Assembly: GCA_013698135.1 (NCBI GenBank)
Contig: JACCVM010000248.1
Coordinates: 1 to 5,481, forward strand
Direction: 5' to 3'
Source: Euzebyaceae bacterium
GTDB taxonomy: Bacteria; Actinomycetota; Nitriliruptoria; Euzebyales; Egibacteraceae
DNA length: 5,481 nucleotides
The notes beneath the pieces were generated by a model, which was not told where the DNA came from, did no database searches, and worked only from the letters and a program-made list of their open reading frames with translations. Shown one piece after another: positions 1 to 4,324 of the stretch (its first letter is position 1; each line of letters begins with the position of its first letter). The translations under genes were made by a program, and so were the position numbers.

Positions 1-640
1 CCTCGACACGAGCTTCCTCGACACCCCGCTGTGCGCTGCGGACGTCGTCGTTGGCACTGGCCAGGTTGGCATTCAAGGCTGCGGCAAGGCCGCGCAGCTG
101 TGCGGCCGCTGCGGCGCTGCCACCGCTGATGACTCGTTCCTGCCGCACCGCGTCGGCGACCCTGGCGCTGACGTCAGCGGCGGCGTCGAGGTCGCGGGCG
201 CTGCGGGAGACCAGGCGGTTCAGCAGGGCCGCCCGGTGCAGTGCGGTCGGCGCGTCGGGTGCGAGCAGGATGGCGTCGGCCATGGCCACTTCGGAGCCGG
301 GGTGCATGTAGGCGGCCGTCAACCGTCCGTTGAGCGCATCGGTGGCGAGGCCGACGCCGGCCCGGGCCCGCGCCACCGTGGCCGCGGCATCGTCCAGCTC
401 GTTGTGCAGCCGCTCCACGTGGGCGCGGGCGTACTCGTACTCGCCGGCGGCCGTGTCCAGGTCGACCGCGAGCCTGCCAGCGCGGGTCCGGGCCGCTTCC
501 AGCTCGTCACCGGCCTGCTTCACCTGCGGGTCAGTCGCGGCCCCAGCGAGCGGTCCTGGCAGCAGAGGGCCGCCCACGCAGGCCAGCACGAGGGCAGCAC
601 CGACAATGCGGCGGCCAGCTCTTGCCTTGACTCTTCCCAC
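1..640 (-). CDS. Secreted coiled-coil protein, likely N-terminal part of a peptidoglycan hydrolase (partial)
   Basis: The C-terminus lies beyond the left edge; 213 residues are visible from a GTG at 640. Residues 1-11 are basic (VGRVKARAGRR), residues 12-34 are hydrophobic, and an A-G-A site near 32-35 gives a Sec signal peptide. Residues 37-105 are a heptad-like helix rich in Ala, Glu, Asp and Arg. Residues 106-150 contain RLTAAYMHPGSEVAMADAIL and then ALLNRLVSRSARDL, the arrangement seen in coiled-coil domains ahead of NlpC/P60, CHAP or transglycosylase domains in secreted wall hydrolases. A second helical stretch follows to the edge. The enzyme domain, if present, is not visible, so the hydrolase call is inference from family architecture. 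The start is uncertain: no good SD precedes GTG 640, and TTG 670 is an in-frame alternative, but only the signal peptide near GTG 640 has the normal layout. The gene is divergent from the membrane protein gene at 737. Confidence 0.72.
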   Translation of the reverse strand, partial: MGRVKARAGRRIVGAALVLACVGGPLLPGPLAGAATDPQVKQAGDELEAARTRAGRLAVDLDTAAGEYEYARAHVERLHNELDDAAATVARARAGVGLATDALNGRLTAAYMHPGSEVAMADAILLAPDAPTALHRAALLNRLVSRSARDLDAAADVSARVADAVRQERVISGGSAAAAAQLRGLAAALNANLASANDDVRSAQRGVEEARVE

Positions 641-724
641 GCCCGGAGCGTCGTCATGGCCTCGGCCCAACTTGAGGGCGCTGGCACTGACCGGGACATC
701 GTCCGCCCGCCGGCTGCTCGCGAG

Positions 725-730
725 TAGCGT
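725..730 (+). promoter_or_regulatory. Candidate -10 box of a leaderless promoter
   Basis: TAGCGT fits the actinobacterial TANNNT -10 pattern and ends 6 nt before the ATG at 737. Transcription would then begin at or next to the start codon. This would explain why that gene has no SD. No clear -35 box is seen at 17-18 bp spacing. The assignment rests on position and motif only. Confidence 0.42.
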
Positions 731-736
731 GGCAAA

Positions 737-1246
737 ATGCGCGTGTTGGCGGCCCGCTCACAGGTGGCGAGCGACCAGGGTTGGTTGTGGCTGCGACCCG
801 TGACGGCCAACGTCCGCCTGCACCACTCGCTGGCGTCGCTGTTGCTCGCGACGCTGGTCCTGGCCGCGATGGCCGCCTGGTCGATACTGCCTCGTATGGC
901 GGGCGTGCCGTTGACGGCGGCGCTGGTGGCGTTGGGGGCGATGGTCGTGGTGCGCACCGCACTCCAGGGCGCTACTCGCCTGGCAATGGGCGACCTGGGC
1001 GTCGTGATACAGGACGGCGCGCAGGTCGCGCAGGTGGGCTGGGCGGCGATCGAAGGATTACGCGGCGTACCGGTCCGAGGACGCGTGCGGATCGCGCTGG
1101 ACGCGGGCCGCGACTCACGCGTCACCCGCGCGGGGTTCGATCCCGACGCCGCCCGCGAGTGGCTCGACCAGGCGACCGCCGAGGCCGATCGGCGCAAGCT
1201 GCGACCGGTCGCCGCCGAGGGTGGGCTCGGCTTCACCGCGACCTAG
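737..1246 (+). CDS. Two-TM membrane protein with PH/Cfp6-like C-terminal region
   Basis: The protein has 169 residues. Residues about 31-51 (SLASLLLATLVLAAMAAWSI) and 57-76 form two membrane segments separated by a short Pro/Gly turn. The soluble tail has the pattern GDLGVVIQDG, then VGWAAIEGLRG, then a strand containing RVRIAL (residues 86-122), and ends in a helix with DPDAAREWLDQATAEADRR (135-153). Two helices followed by a short beta domain with a W-x-x-I-x-G-L core recalls the PH_6 (Cfp6, low-molecular-weight antigen 6) family. I infer that relationship from architecture, not from an alignment, and the function is unknown. ATG 737 is chosen because a TANNNT box lies at leaderless spacing; GTG 803 is a later in-frame alternative but would cut into the N-terminal segment only. 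It is divergent from the secreted coiled-coil gene and convergent with ppa across a repeat-filled gap. Confidence 0.72.
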   Translation: MRVLAARSQVASDQGWLWLRPVTANVRLHHSLASLLLATLVLAAMAAWSILPRMAGVPLTAALVALGAMVVVRTALQGATRLAMGDLGVVIQDGAQVAQVGWAAIEGLRGVPVRGRVRIALDAGRDSRVTRAGFDPDAAREWLDQATAEADRRKLRPVAAEGGLGFTAT

Positions 1247-1260
1247 CCGCTACCGCTACC

Positions 1261-1317
1261 GCCGGGCGGGTGCGCGTCCGGACGTGCGTGTCCGCTTCCG
1301 CACCCGGTCGCACGGGG
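1261..1317. repeat. 57-bp GC-rich repeat, copy 1 (diverged)
   Basis: It begins GCCGGGCGGGTGC and ends in CGCACGGGG. It has the same length as copies 2 and 3 and matches copy 2 at 49 of 57 positions. All eight differences fall at repeat positions 14-16 and 24-29. Positions 19-23 (CGGAC) and 30-34 (GTCCG) form a 5-bp stem that is unchanged, while the 6-nt loop between them differs (GTGCGT here, CGATGC in copies 2 and 3). It starts 14 bp after the stop codon of the upstream membrane protein gene. Confidence 0.85.
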
Positions 1318-1331
1318 ACCGCACCGGGCCC

Positions 1332-1388
1332 GCCGGGCGGGTGCAGCTCCGGACCGATGCGTCCGCTTCCGCACCCGGTCGCACGGGG
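1332..1388. repeat. 57-bp GC-rich repeat, copy 2
   Basis: This copy matches copy 3 at 56 of 57 positions. It carries the CGGAC/GTCCG stem-loop at 1350-1365 and a second short inverted repeat, CCCG/CGGG, near its end. It starts 71 bp after copy 1, which is not a multiple of three, so no reading frame is conserved from copy to copy. That argues against a protein repeat. Confidence 0.87.
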
Positions 1389-1397
1389 TCGGCCCGG

Positions 1398-1413
1398 GGA
1401 CCCCACGGGGTCC
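1398..1413. terminator. Strong palindrome in convergent intergenic gap, possible bidirectional terminator
   Basis: GGACCCC and GGGGTCC are perfect inverted 7-mers around a central AC. As RNA this gives a 6-bp G/C stem with a CACG tetraloop. It lies between repeat copies 2 and 3, about 150 bp past the plus-strand membrane protein gene and about 100 bp past the minus-strand ppa gene. There is no U tract on either side, so a role as a terminator is inferred from its position and stability. Confidence 0.35.
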
Positions 1414-1423
1414 GGACGGGCCA

Positions 1424-1480
1424 GCCGGGCGGGTGCAGCTCCGGACCGATGCGTCCGCTTCCGCACCCGGTCGCACGCGG
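1424..1480. repeat. 57-bp GC-rich repeat, copy 3
   Basis: It differs from copy 2 only at repeat position 55 (C for G). It starts 92 bp after copy 2, with a 35-bp spacer that contains the palindrome at 1398-1413 and one further TCCGGAC core at 1411-1417. It ends 36 bp before the ppa stop codon. The near identity of copies 2 and 3 suggests a recent duplication or gene conversion. Confidence 0.87.
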
Positions 1481-1516
1481 ATGTGCCGAGCGGGGGCCAG
1501 ACCGTGGCCGGCCTGG

Positions 1517-2029
1517 CTACGGCATCACCGGCGGGTCCTCCATCTCGGCGAAGCGCTTGCGGTCCGCCGCGATGACCGCCAGCGCCTCCTGCCGACTGCC
1601 GAACCCGTCGACTGTGACCTTCTTGCGTTCCAGGTCCTTGTAGATGGAGAAGAAGTGCTCGATCTCGGCCAGCAGGTGGCCCGGCACGTCGCCGAGGTCA
1701 CCGACGTGCGACCAGCGGGGGTCGGAGTCGGGCACCGTCAGGATCTTGGTGTCCTCGCCCTTGTCATCGGTCATCCAGAACACACCGAACACCCGCGCGG
1801 TGATGGTGCAGCCGGGAAAGGTCGGCTCACCGAGGATCACCATCGCGTCCAGCGGGTCGCCGTCGCCGCCGAAGGTGTCAAGGACGAAGCCGTAGTCGCC
1901 GGGATACTGCACCGCGCTGAACAGCATGCGGTCCAGGCGGAAGCGACCAGCACGGTGGTCCCACTCGTACTTGTTGCGGGATCCCTTGGGGATCTCGACG
2001 AAGATCTCGACCACATCGTCGCCGGCCAT
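1517..2029 (-). CDS. ppa: Inorganic pyrophosphatase, family I
   Basis: This is the soluble, Mg-dependent enzyme that hydrolyses cytosolic pyrophosphate to phosphate and so drives nucleotide, aminoacyl-tRNA and polymer synthesis forward. The 170 residues match the usual family I bacterial length. EIPKGSRNKYEWDH (12-25) gives the substrate-binding Glu, Lys, Arg and Glu. YPGDYGF (42-48) and DGDPLDA (56-62) follow, the latter being the family signature with metal-binding Asp56, Asp58 and Asp61. Then come DTKILTVPDSDPRW (93-106) and HFFSIYKDLE (125-134). The His of the mycobacterial-type YEVDH motif is kept (His25). The second active-site His known in the mycobacterial enzyme aligns here with Lys90 in my hand alignment. 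ATG 2029 is chosen because it places the conserved strand VVEIFVEIPKG at the normal distance from the N-terminus. The frame stays open upstream, but only by reading the complement of the proline-repeat gene. No clear SD is present. Confidence 0.96.
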   Translation of the reverse strand: MAGDDVVEIFVEIPKGSRNKYEWDHRAGRFRLDRMLFSAVQYPGDYGFVLDTFGGDGDPLDAMVILGEPTFPGCTITARVFGVFWMTDDKGEDTKILTVPDSDPRWSHVGDLGDVPGHLLAEIEHFFSIYKDLERKKVTVDGFGSRQEALAVIAADRKRFAEMEDPPVMP

Positions 2030-2069
2030 CGCCGCAAGCGTAGCGGGCCGTCGGATGGGAACGATCGAC

Positions 2070-2075
2070 GCTATA
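2070..2075 (-). promoter_or_regulatory. Weak -10 candidate for ppa
   Basis: On the minus strand this reads TATAGC, the most AT-rich hexamer between ppa and the divergent proline-rich gene. It sits inside the palindrome GCTATAGC. It would place transcription start near 2063 and give ppa a leader of about 34 nt. No convincing -35 box is found. On the plus strand the same site is too close to that gene's SD to serve it. Confidence 0.22.
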
Positions 2076-2093
2076 GCGAAAGGGATTGCGACC

Positions 2094-2306
2094 ATGAGCG
2101 ACTCGACGTTGCCACAGCCTGGGGGTTCTGCCCCGCTGCTGACGCCAACCCCGATGCCCGAGCCCGGCGAACCGACGCCGCTGCCCGACCCCGGCGAGCC
2201 GACCCCCCTGCCCGACCCCGGCGAGCCCACGCCGCTGCCCGACCCGGGCGGACCAGGCCCGCTGCCCAGCCCGGGGCCACCCGACGAGGTGCCACCGCCG
2301 CTGTAG
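2094..2306 (+). CDS. Small proline-rich protein with 9-residue tandem repeats
   Basis: This 70-residue protein is not recognised as a member of a named family. After MSDSTLPQPGGSAPLLTPTP it consists of four 9-residue units of the form P-[ED/D]-P-G-E-P-T-P-L (residues 22-57, the fourth degenerate as PDPGGPGPL) and a fifth partial unit PSPGPP. It ends in DEVPPPL. It has no signal peptide, membrane segment or cysteine. Net charge is negative, and Pro and Gly dominate, so it should be extended or polyproline-II-like in the cytoplasm. The start is well supported: AAAGGG at 2079-2084 lies 9 nt upstream of the ATG. The repeat keeps its frame although codons differ between units, which favours translation. 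It is divergent from ppa, with 64 bp between the starts. It could be an interaction or scaffold peptide; nothing in the sequence fixes its role. Confidence 0.62.
   Translation: MSDSTLPQPGGSAPLLTPTPMPEPGEPTPLPDPGEPTPLPDPGEPTPLPDPGGPGPLPSPGPPDEVPPPL
2157..2264 (+). repeat. 27-bp in-frame tandem repeat (4 units) in the proline-rich gene
   Basis: The units are 2157-2183, 2184-2210, 2211-2237 and 2238-2264, with a partial fifth at 2265-2279. Each encodes P-x-P-G-x-P-x-P-L. Units 2 and 3 encode identical peptides and differ only at a few bases. Copy-number change by slippage or recombination would add or remove nine residues without breaking the frame. Confidence 0.85.
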
Positions 2307-2326
2307 CGTTCCGCGGCGAGGACTAC

Positions 2327-2339
2327 CCGCCTCTGGCGG
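2327..2339. terminator. Short GC hairpin between convergent genes
   Basis: CCGCC-TCT-GGCGG is a perfect 5-bp inverted repeat. It fills part of the 34-bp gap between the stop of the proline-rich gene and the stop of the phosphatase gene. No U tract follows on either strand. It could act as a minimal bidirectional terminator, but in DNA this GC-rich such a stem could arise by chance. Confidence 0.25.
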
Positions 2340-2340
2340 C

Positions 2341-2823
2341 TCAGCGGGCTCGCTCAGCCGATTCGACTGTCTGTAACCGGTGGACCAGGGCCTTGGCAGC
2401 GGCGCGGGTGACGTCCACCACATGGGCGAACCCAGCGGCGTCCCCGAAGTAGGGGTCAGGAACGCCGTCAGCGTTGCGGTCGTTGTCGAACTGCCGGAAC
2501 AGCCGCACCTTGTTGCGGTCCGCGTCGTTGCGAGCCAGCGCTCGCACGTCGGTCAGGTTGGCGTGGTCCATGACCAGGATCAGATCCGCCGAGTCGAAGT
2601 CGTTGCCGTCGAGCAAGCGCGCGGCGCCTGTCAGGGTCAGCCCCACCGCGGCCGCCGCCGTGGTCATCCGCTCATCCGGCGGGTCGCCCACATGCCAGTC
2701 GCCGGTGCCCGCGGAGTCGACCTCCACGCCCTCCACGCCGGCCTCGACCAGCGCCTCGCGCAGCGCCGCTTCCGCCGTCGGCGAACGGCAAATGTTCCCC
2801 AGGCAGACCAGCAGAATCTTCAT
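2341..2823 (-). CDS. Low-molecular-weight protein tyrosine phosphatase
   Basis: This cytosolic or secreted phosphatase removes phosphate from tyrosine through a cysteinyl-phosphate intermediate. The 160 residues match the family's usual 150-165. The P-loop is at the N-terminus: VCLGNICRSP, with nucleophile Cys7, the C-x5-R-S signature and Arg13. SAGTGDWHVGDPPDERM (38-53) is the usual second conserved block. VPDPYFG (121-127) carries the general acid Asp123 in the DPY motif. It resembles mycobacterial PtpA in layout, but orthology cannot be shown here and a role in capsule or arsenate metabolism is not excluded. ATG 2823 begins directly with the KILLVCLGN strand, as expected. The frame is open further upstream but adds no family-like sequence. 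There is no SD; a TANNNT box just upstream suggests a nearly leaderless message. It is divergent from bcp (55 bp between starts) and convergent with the proline-rich gene. Confidence 0.95.
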   Translation of the reverse strand: MKILLVCLGNICRSPTAEAALREALVEAGVEGVEVDSAGTGDWHVGDPPDERMTTAAAAVGLTLTGAARLLDGNDFDSADLILVMDHANLTDVRALARNDADRNKVRLFRQFDNDRNADGVPDPYFGDAAGFAHVVDVTRAAAKALVHRLQTVESAERAR

Positions 2824-2831
2824 CGATCCCG

Positions 2832-2837
2832 AGCCTA
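2832..2837 (-). promoter_or_regulatory. Candidate -10 box for the tyrosine phosphatase gene
   Basis: On the minus strand this reads TAGGCT, a TANNNT match ending 8 nt before the ATG at 2823. Transcription would begin 0-3 nt before the start codon, in line with the absence of an SD. No good -35 box is visible. Confidence 0.35.
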
Positions 2838-2878
2838 CGTGCCATGCTCGGCTCCCACCGTCGAGCAAAGGAACCTTC

Positions 2879-3352
2879 ATGACCCTGCAGGTCGGCGCGG
2901 TCGCGCCGCAGTTCACCTTGACCGACCAGCGCGGCGAGTCCTGGTCGCTGCGCGAGCACCGCGGCTCCCCCATCGTTCTGTACTTCTATCCCAAGGACGA
3001 CACGCCGGGTTGCACCACGCAGGCCTGCGACATCCGCGACAACTGGGCCGAGTTCAGCGAGCTGGGCGTGGCGGTCGCGGGCATCTCGCCGGACGACCAC
3101 CACAGCCACGGCGCCTTCGCGGCCCGCTTCCAGCTGCCGCACACGCTGCTCGCCGACCCGCAGCGCAAGGCCATCGGCAAGTACGAGGCATGGGGCGAGA
3201 AGTCGATGTACGGCAAGCGCTACGAAGGCGTCATCCGCTCATCGTTCGTGATCGACGCCCGCGGCAAGGTCGCCGCCGTCTTTGACCGCATCCAGCCCAA
3301 ACAGCAGTCGAGCAAAGCGCTGGCCGTCGTCAAGGAGCTGGCGACTCGGTGA
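2879..3352 (+). CDS. bcp: Peroxiredoxin of the Bcp/PrxQ type (thiol peroxidase)
   Basis: This enzyme reduces hydrogen peroxide and organic hydroperoxides in the cytoplasm, using thioredoxin or a similar thiol donor. The 157 residues match the Bcp family. VGAVAPQFTLTDQRGE (5-20) is the AhpC/TSA-type N-terminus. VLYFYPKDDTPGCTTQACD (33-51) holds peroxidatic Cys45 in the PxxxT/SxxC context (P38, T42) and Cys50 five residues later, the resolving cysteine of the atypical two-Cys Bcp type. Arg120 in VIRSSFVID completes the active site. The start is firm: AAAGGA at 2867-2872 lies 6 nt before the ATG. An open frame extends upstream, but only through the complement of the phosphatase gene. The last 23 bp overlap the end of the minus-strand membrane gene tail to tail, leaving no room for a separate terminator. 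Confidence 0.96.
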   Translation: MTLQVGAVAPQFTLTDQRGESWSLREHRGSPIVLYFYPKDDTPGCTTQACDIRDNWAEFSELGVAVAGISPDDHHSHGAFAARFQLPHTLLADPQRKAIGKYEAWGEKSMYGKRYEGVIRSSFVIDARGKVAAVFDRIQPKQQSSKALAVVKELATR

Positions 3353-3605
3353 CGTGACGTGATCCGGTGTGCCGATGCGCGCGCCGGCGCAGCCACAACA
3401 CCCCCAGGATGGCGCCGAGAACCAGACCCGCCGGCACGCCCACCCAAAGGTAGAGAAACTCCGGAGGCTGATCCATGTACCAGTTGGTGGGCGCCACCGT
3501 CATGACGCCGAGTGCAACGACGAACAGCAGAACGACGCACACGACCAAGCCGACCGCGGCACCCACGACGGCTGCCAGCAGGTACCTGGCCGCCGCCCCT
3601 ACCAC
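3330..3605 (-). CDS. Small two-TM membrane protein
   Basis: No family is recognised in this 91-residue protein. It has a long hydrophobic segment at residues about 9-35 and a second at about 51-72, joined by a polar loop VAPTNWYMDQPPEF. WLRRRAHRHT (71-80) follows the second segment, so by the positive-inside rule the C-terminus is probably cytoplasmic and the loop outside. I chose GTG 3605 because it overlaps the stop codon of the upstream membrane gene (GTGGTAG, 3599-3605), a layout typical of translational coupling, and because residues further upstream in this frame are not protein-like. There is no independent SD. The 3' end overlaps bcp by 23 bp on the opposite strand. It is probably co-expressed, and may form a complex, with the upstream gene; that is inference from overlap. 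Confidence 0.65.
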   Translation of the reverse strand: MVGAAARYLLAAVVGAAVGLVVCVVLLFVVALGVMTVAPTNWYMDQPPEFLYLWVGVPAGLVLGAILGVLWLRRRAHRHTGSRHVTESPAP

Positions 3606-3937
3606 GGCGACGGCGCGGCGGTGGGTGCCCTGACGACGCGTGCTCGAACGAGCACGGCCGCGGTGAGCAGGGCCGCAACGATCGGAGCCAGCCAGATCAG
3701 CGGTTGCTGCGCGCCGACCGTCACGTAGGTCGCGGCCCACCCCAGCTCTGCGCTGAGGACCGCCGCCAGCAGGGCATCGACGGCGGCAGCCACCCTGCCT
3801 GCCCGGGCACCGAGCACGACCAACATCGGGACCAAAACGACACCGGCCAGAAACCCTCCGCCCATCGAGGCGGCGGCAAGCAACGACGCCGCGACAACGA
3901 CCAGTTGGGTGATGGGGGACGCCATCAGCCGGGTCAT
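3599..3937 (-). CDS. Small polytopic membrane protein (about four TM segments)
   Basis: No family is recognised. From ATG 3937 the protein has 112 residues (115 from ATG 3946). Counting from 3946, hydrophobic segments lie near residues 12-28, 30-47, 52-73 and 82-100, with RARVVRAP after the last. Segments are rich in Ala, Val and Leu with Gly-Gly-Gly at 29-31. ATG 3937 is favoured because GGAAG at 3947-3951 lies 9 nt before it; the same GGAAG touches ATG 3946 directly and could not serve it. The gene lies 37-46 bp downstream of a SIS-isomerase remnant on the same strand, and its stop overlaps the GTG of the next membrane gene. The pair could be a two-component membrane unit, but no substrate or partner motif is visible. 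Confidence 0.66.
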   Translation of the reverse strand: MTRLMASPITQLVVVAASLLAAASMGGGFLAGVVLVPMLVVLGARAGRVAAAVDALLAAVLSAELGWAATYVTVGAQQPLIWLAPIVAALLTAAVLVRARVVRAPTAAPSPW

Positions 3938-3982
3938 CGACGTCATCTTCCGTCGTAAGCCGCTGGAAGTCGAGCAGGAAGT

Positions 3983-4099
3983 TCAGCTGGTCTGGATGAC
4001 CTTGCCCCGGCCGGCGGGATGGTCAGGGTCGACGCCACGCGCCCGAGCGATCCGAATCGCCAGCATCTGTCCGGCGGCGACGGACGCGCCCTCAACCAA
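3983..4099 (-). pseudogene. C-terminal remnant of a SIS-domain sugar isomerase
   Basis: The minus-strand frame ending in TGA at 3983-3985 encodes LVEGASVAAGQMLAIRIARA and then RGVDPDHPAGRGKVIQTS. A helix with GQ-x-x-A followed by a G-x-DPD-x-P-x-G-x-x-KV-x-x-T ending is the C-terminus of bacterial SIS phosphosugar isomerase/GlmS-like proteins. Upstream, the same frame loses any family-like character and runs into a stop at 4208-4210. It contains no ATG or GTG start for a full gene, and a complete SIS protein of roughly 300 residues would not fit before ygfZ. I therefore read this as the surviving tail of a gene lost by deletion. The family assignment is from recalled motif patterns, not a search. 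Confidence 0.6.
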
Positions 4100-4148
4100 C
4101 CCGCACCAACCTGAAGAGTTGCCCGCGTACCGCAGGGAGCCAGCGGAG

Positions 4149-4250
4149 CTACTCAGGCAGGAGCGTGATCCGCGCTCGCGGTTTGTGGACGCGTACCGGA
4201 CGCACAGTCAGGTAGCCCACCACAATCAACTCGTCGTCAAGCGTGGTCAC
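4149..4250 (-). CDS. Possible small ORF (33 residues), start module duplicated
   Basis: GTG 4250 opens a frame reading VTTLDDELIVVGYLTVRP and then VRVHKPRARITLLPE before TAG at 4149. GGAGGGG lies 10 nt upstream on the minus strand. The composition (hydrophobic IVVGYLTV, then basic HKPRAR) is protein-like, but I recognise no family. The start region is the second copy of a 52-bp duplication. It could be a true small protein or part of the gene debris that also holds the SIS remnant. Confidence 0.28.
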   Translation of the reverse strand: MTTLDDELIVVGYLTVRPVRVHKPRARITLLPE

Positions 4251-4322
4251 GCCGGTTGCGCCCCTCCGGCTGCTCACGCAGCTCGTCGTCGAGAACTCTC
4301 ACGCCCGTTGCGCCTCGCCGGC
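4223..4322 (-). repeat. 52-bp-period imperfect tandem duplication
   Basis: Segments 4275-4322 and 4223-4270 match at about 36 of 48 positions. Both contain a purine-rich SD-like run, the core GCGCAAC, a GTG (at 4302 and 4250) and GACGACGAG, so both encode V-x-x-L-D-D-E-L after GTG. The period of 52 bp puts the two copies in different frames. The first copy opens a 21-residue ORF (VRVLDDELREQPEGRNRRDH and a final A, 4237-4302) that overlaps the second ORF by 14 bp. The duplication starts directly after the ygfZ stop codon. Confidence 0.6.
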
Positions 4323-4324
4323 CG

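Noticed and set aside
575..590. Lipoprotein lipobox at Cys21 of the secreted coiled-coil protein
   Set aside because: V-L-A-C lacks the usual small residue at -2, and the hydrophobic segment continues past the Cys to an A-x-A cleavage site.
520..1236. Long minus-strand open frame opposite the membrane protein gene
   Set aside because: Its product is rich in Arg, Ser, Thr and Ala without hydrophobic or domain pattern. The plus-strand frame has clear membrane segments and a promoter-like box.
1261..1480. A small CRISPR array
   Set aside because: The repeats are 57 bp with spacers of 14 and 35 bp of unequal length and similar composition, one repeat is only 86 percent identical, and no cas gene is nearby.
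1221..1643. Plus-strand open frames across the 57-bp repeats giving repeated RFRTRSH or DASASAPGRT peptides
   Set aside because: Repeat spacings of 71 and 92 bp shift the frame at every copy, the peptides are Arg/Pro/Ser-rich as expected of non-coding GC-rich DNA, and no SD or conserved start is present.
2030..2230. An N-terminal extension of ppa by 67 residues rich in Gly, Ser and Pro
   Set aside because: The extra residues are the complement of the proline-repeat gene on the plus strand and are unlike any pyrophosphatase N-terminus. The family fold begins at ATG 2029.
1433..2452. Plus-strand open frame of 339 codons running through the repeats, the complement of ppa and the proline-rich gene
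   Set aside because: It crosses three better-supported features in the wrong frame, and its His/Asp/Arg/Val-rich product is typical of antisense GC-rich frames.
2474..2878. An upstream extension of bcp
   Set aside because: The added residues are the complement of the tyrosine phosphatase gene. The AAAGGA SD and the peroxiredoxin fold both point to ATG 2879.
3330..3740. A longer form of the two-TM protein starting at 3740
   Set aside because: The added 45 residues are Arg-rich and out of frame over the coding part of the upstream membrane gene. GTG 3605 gives the coupled overlap.
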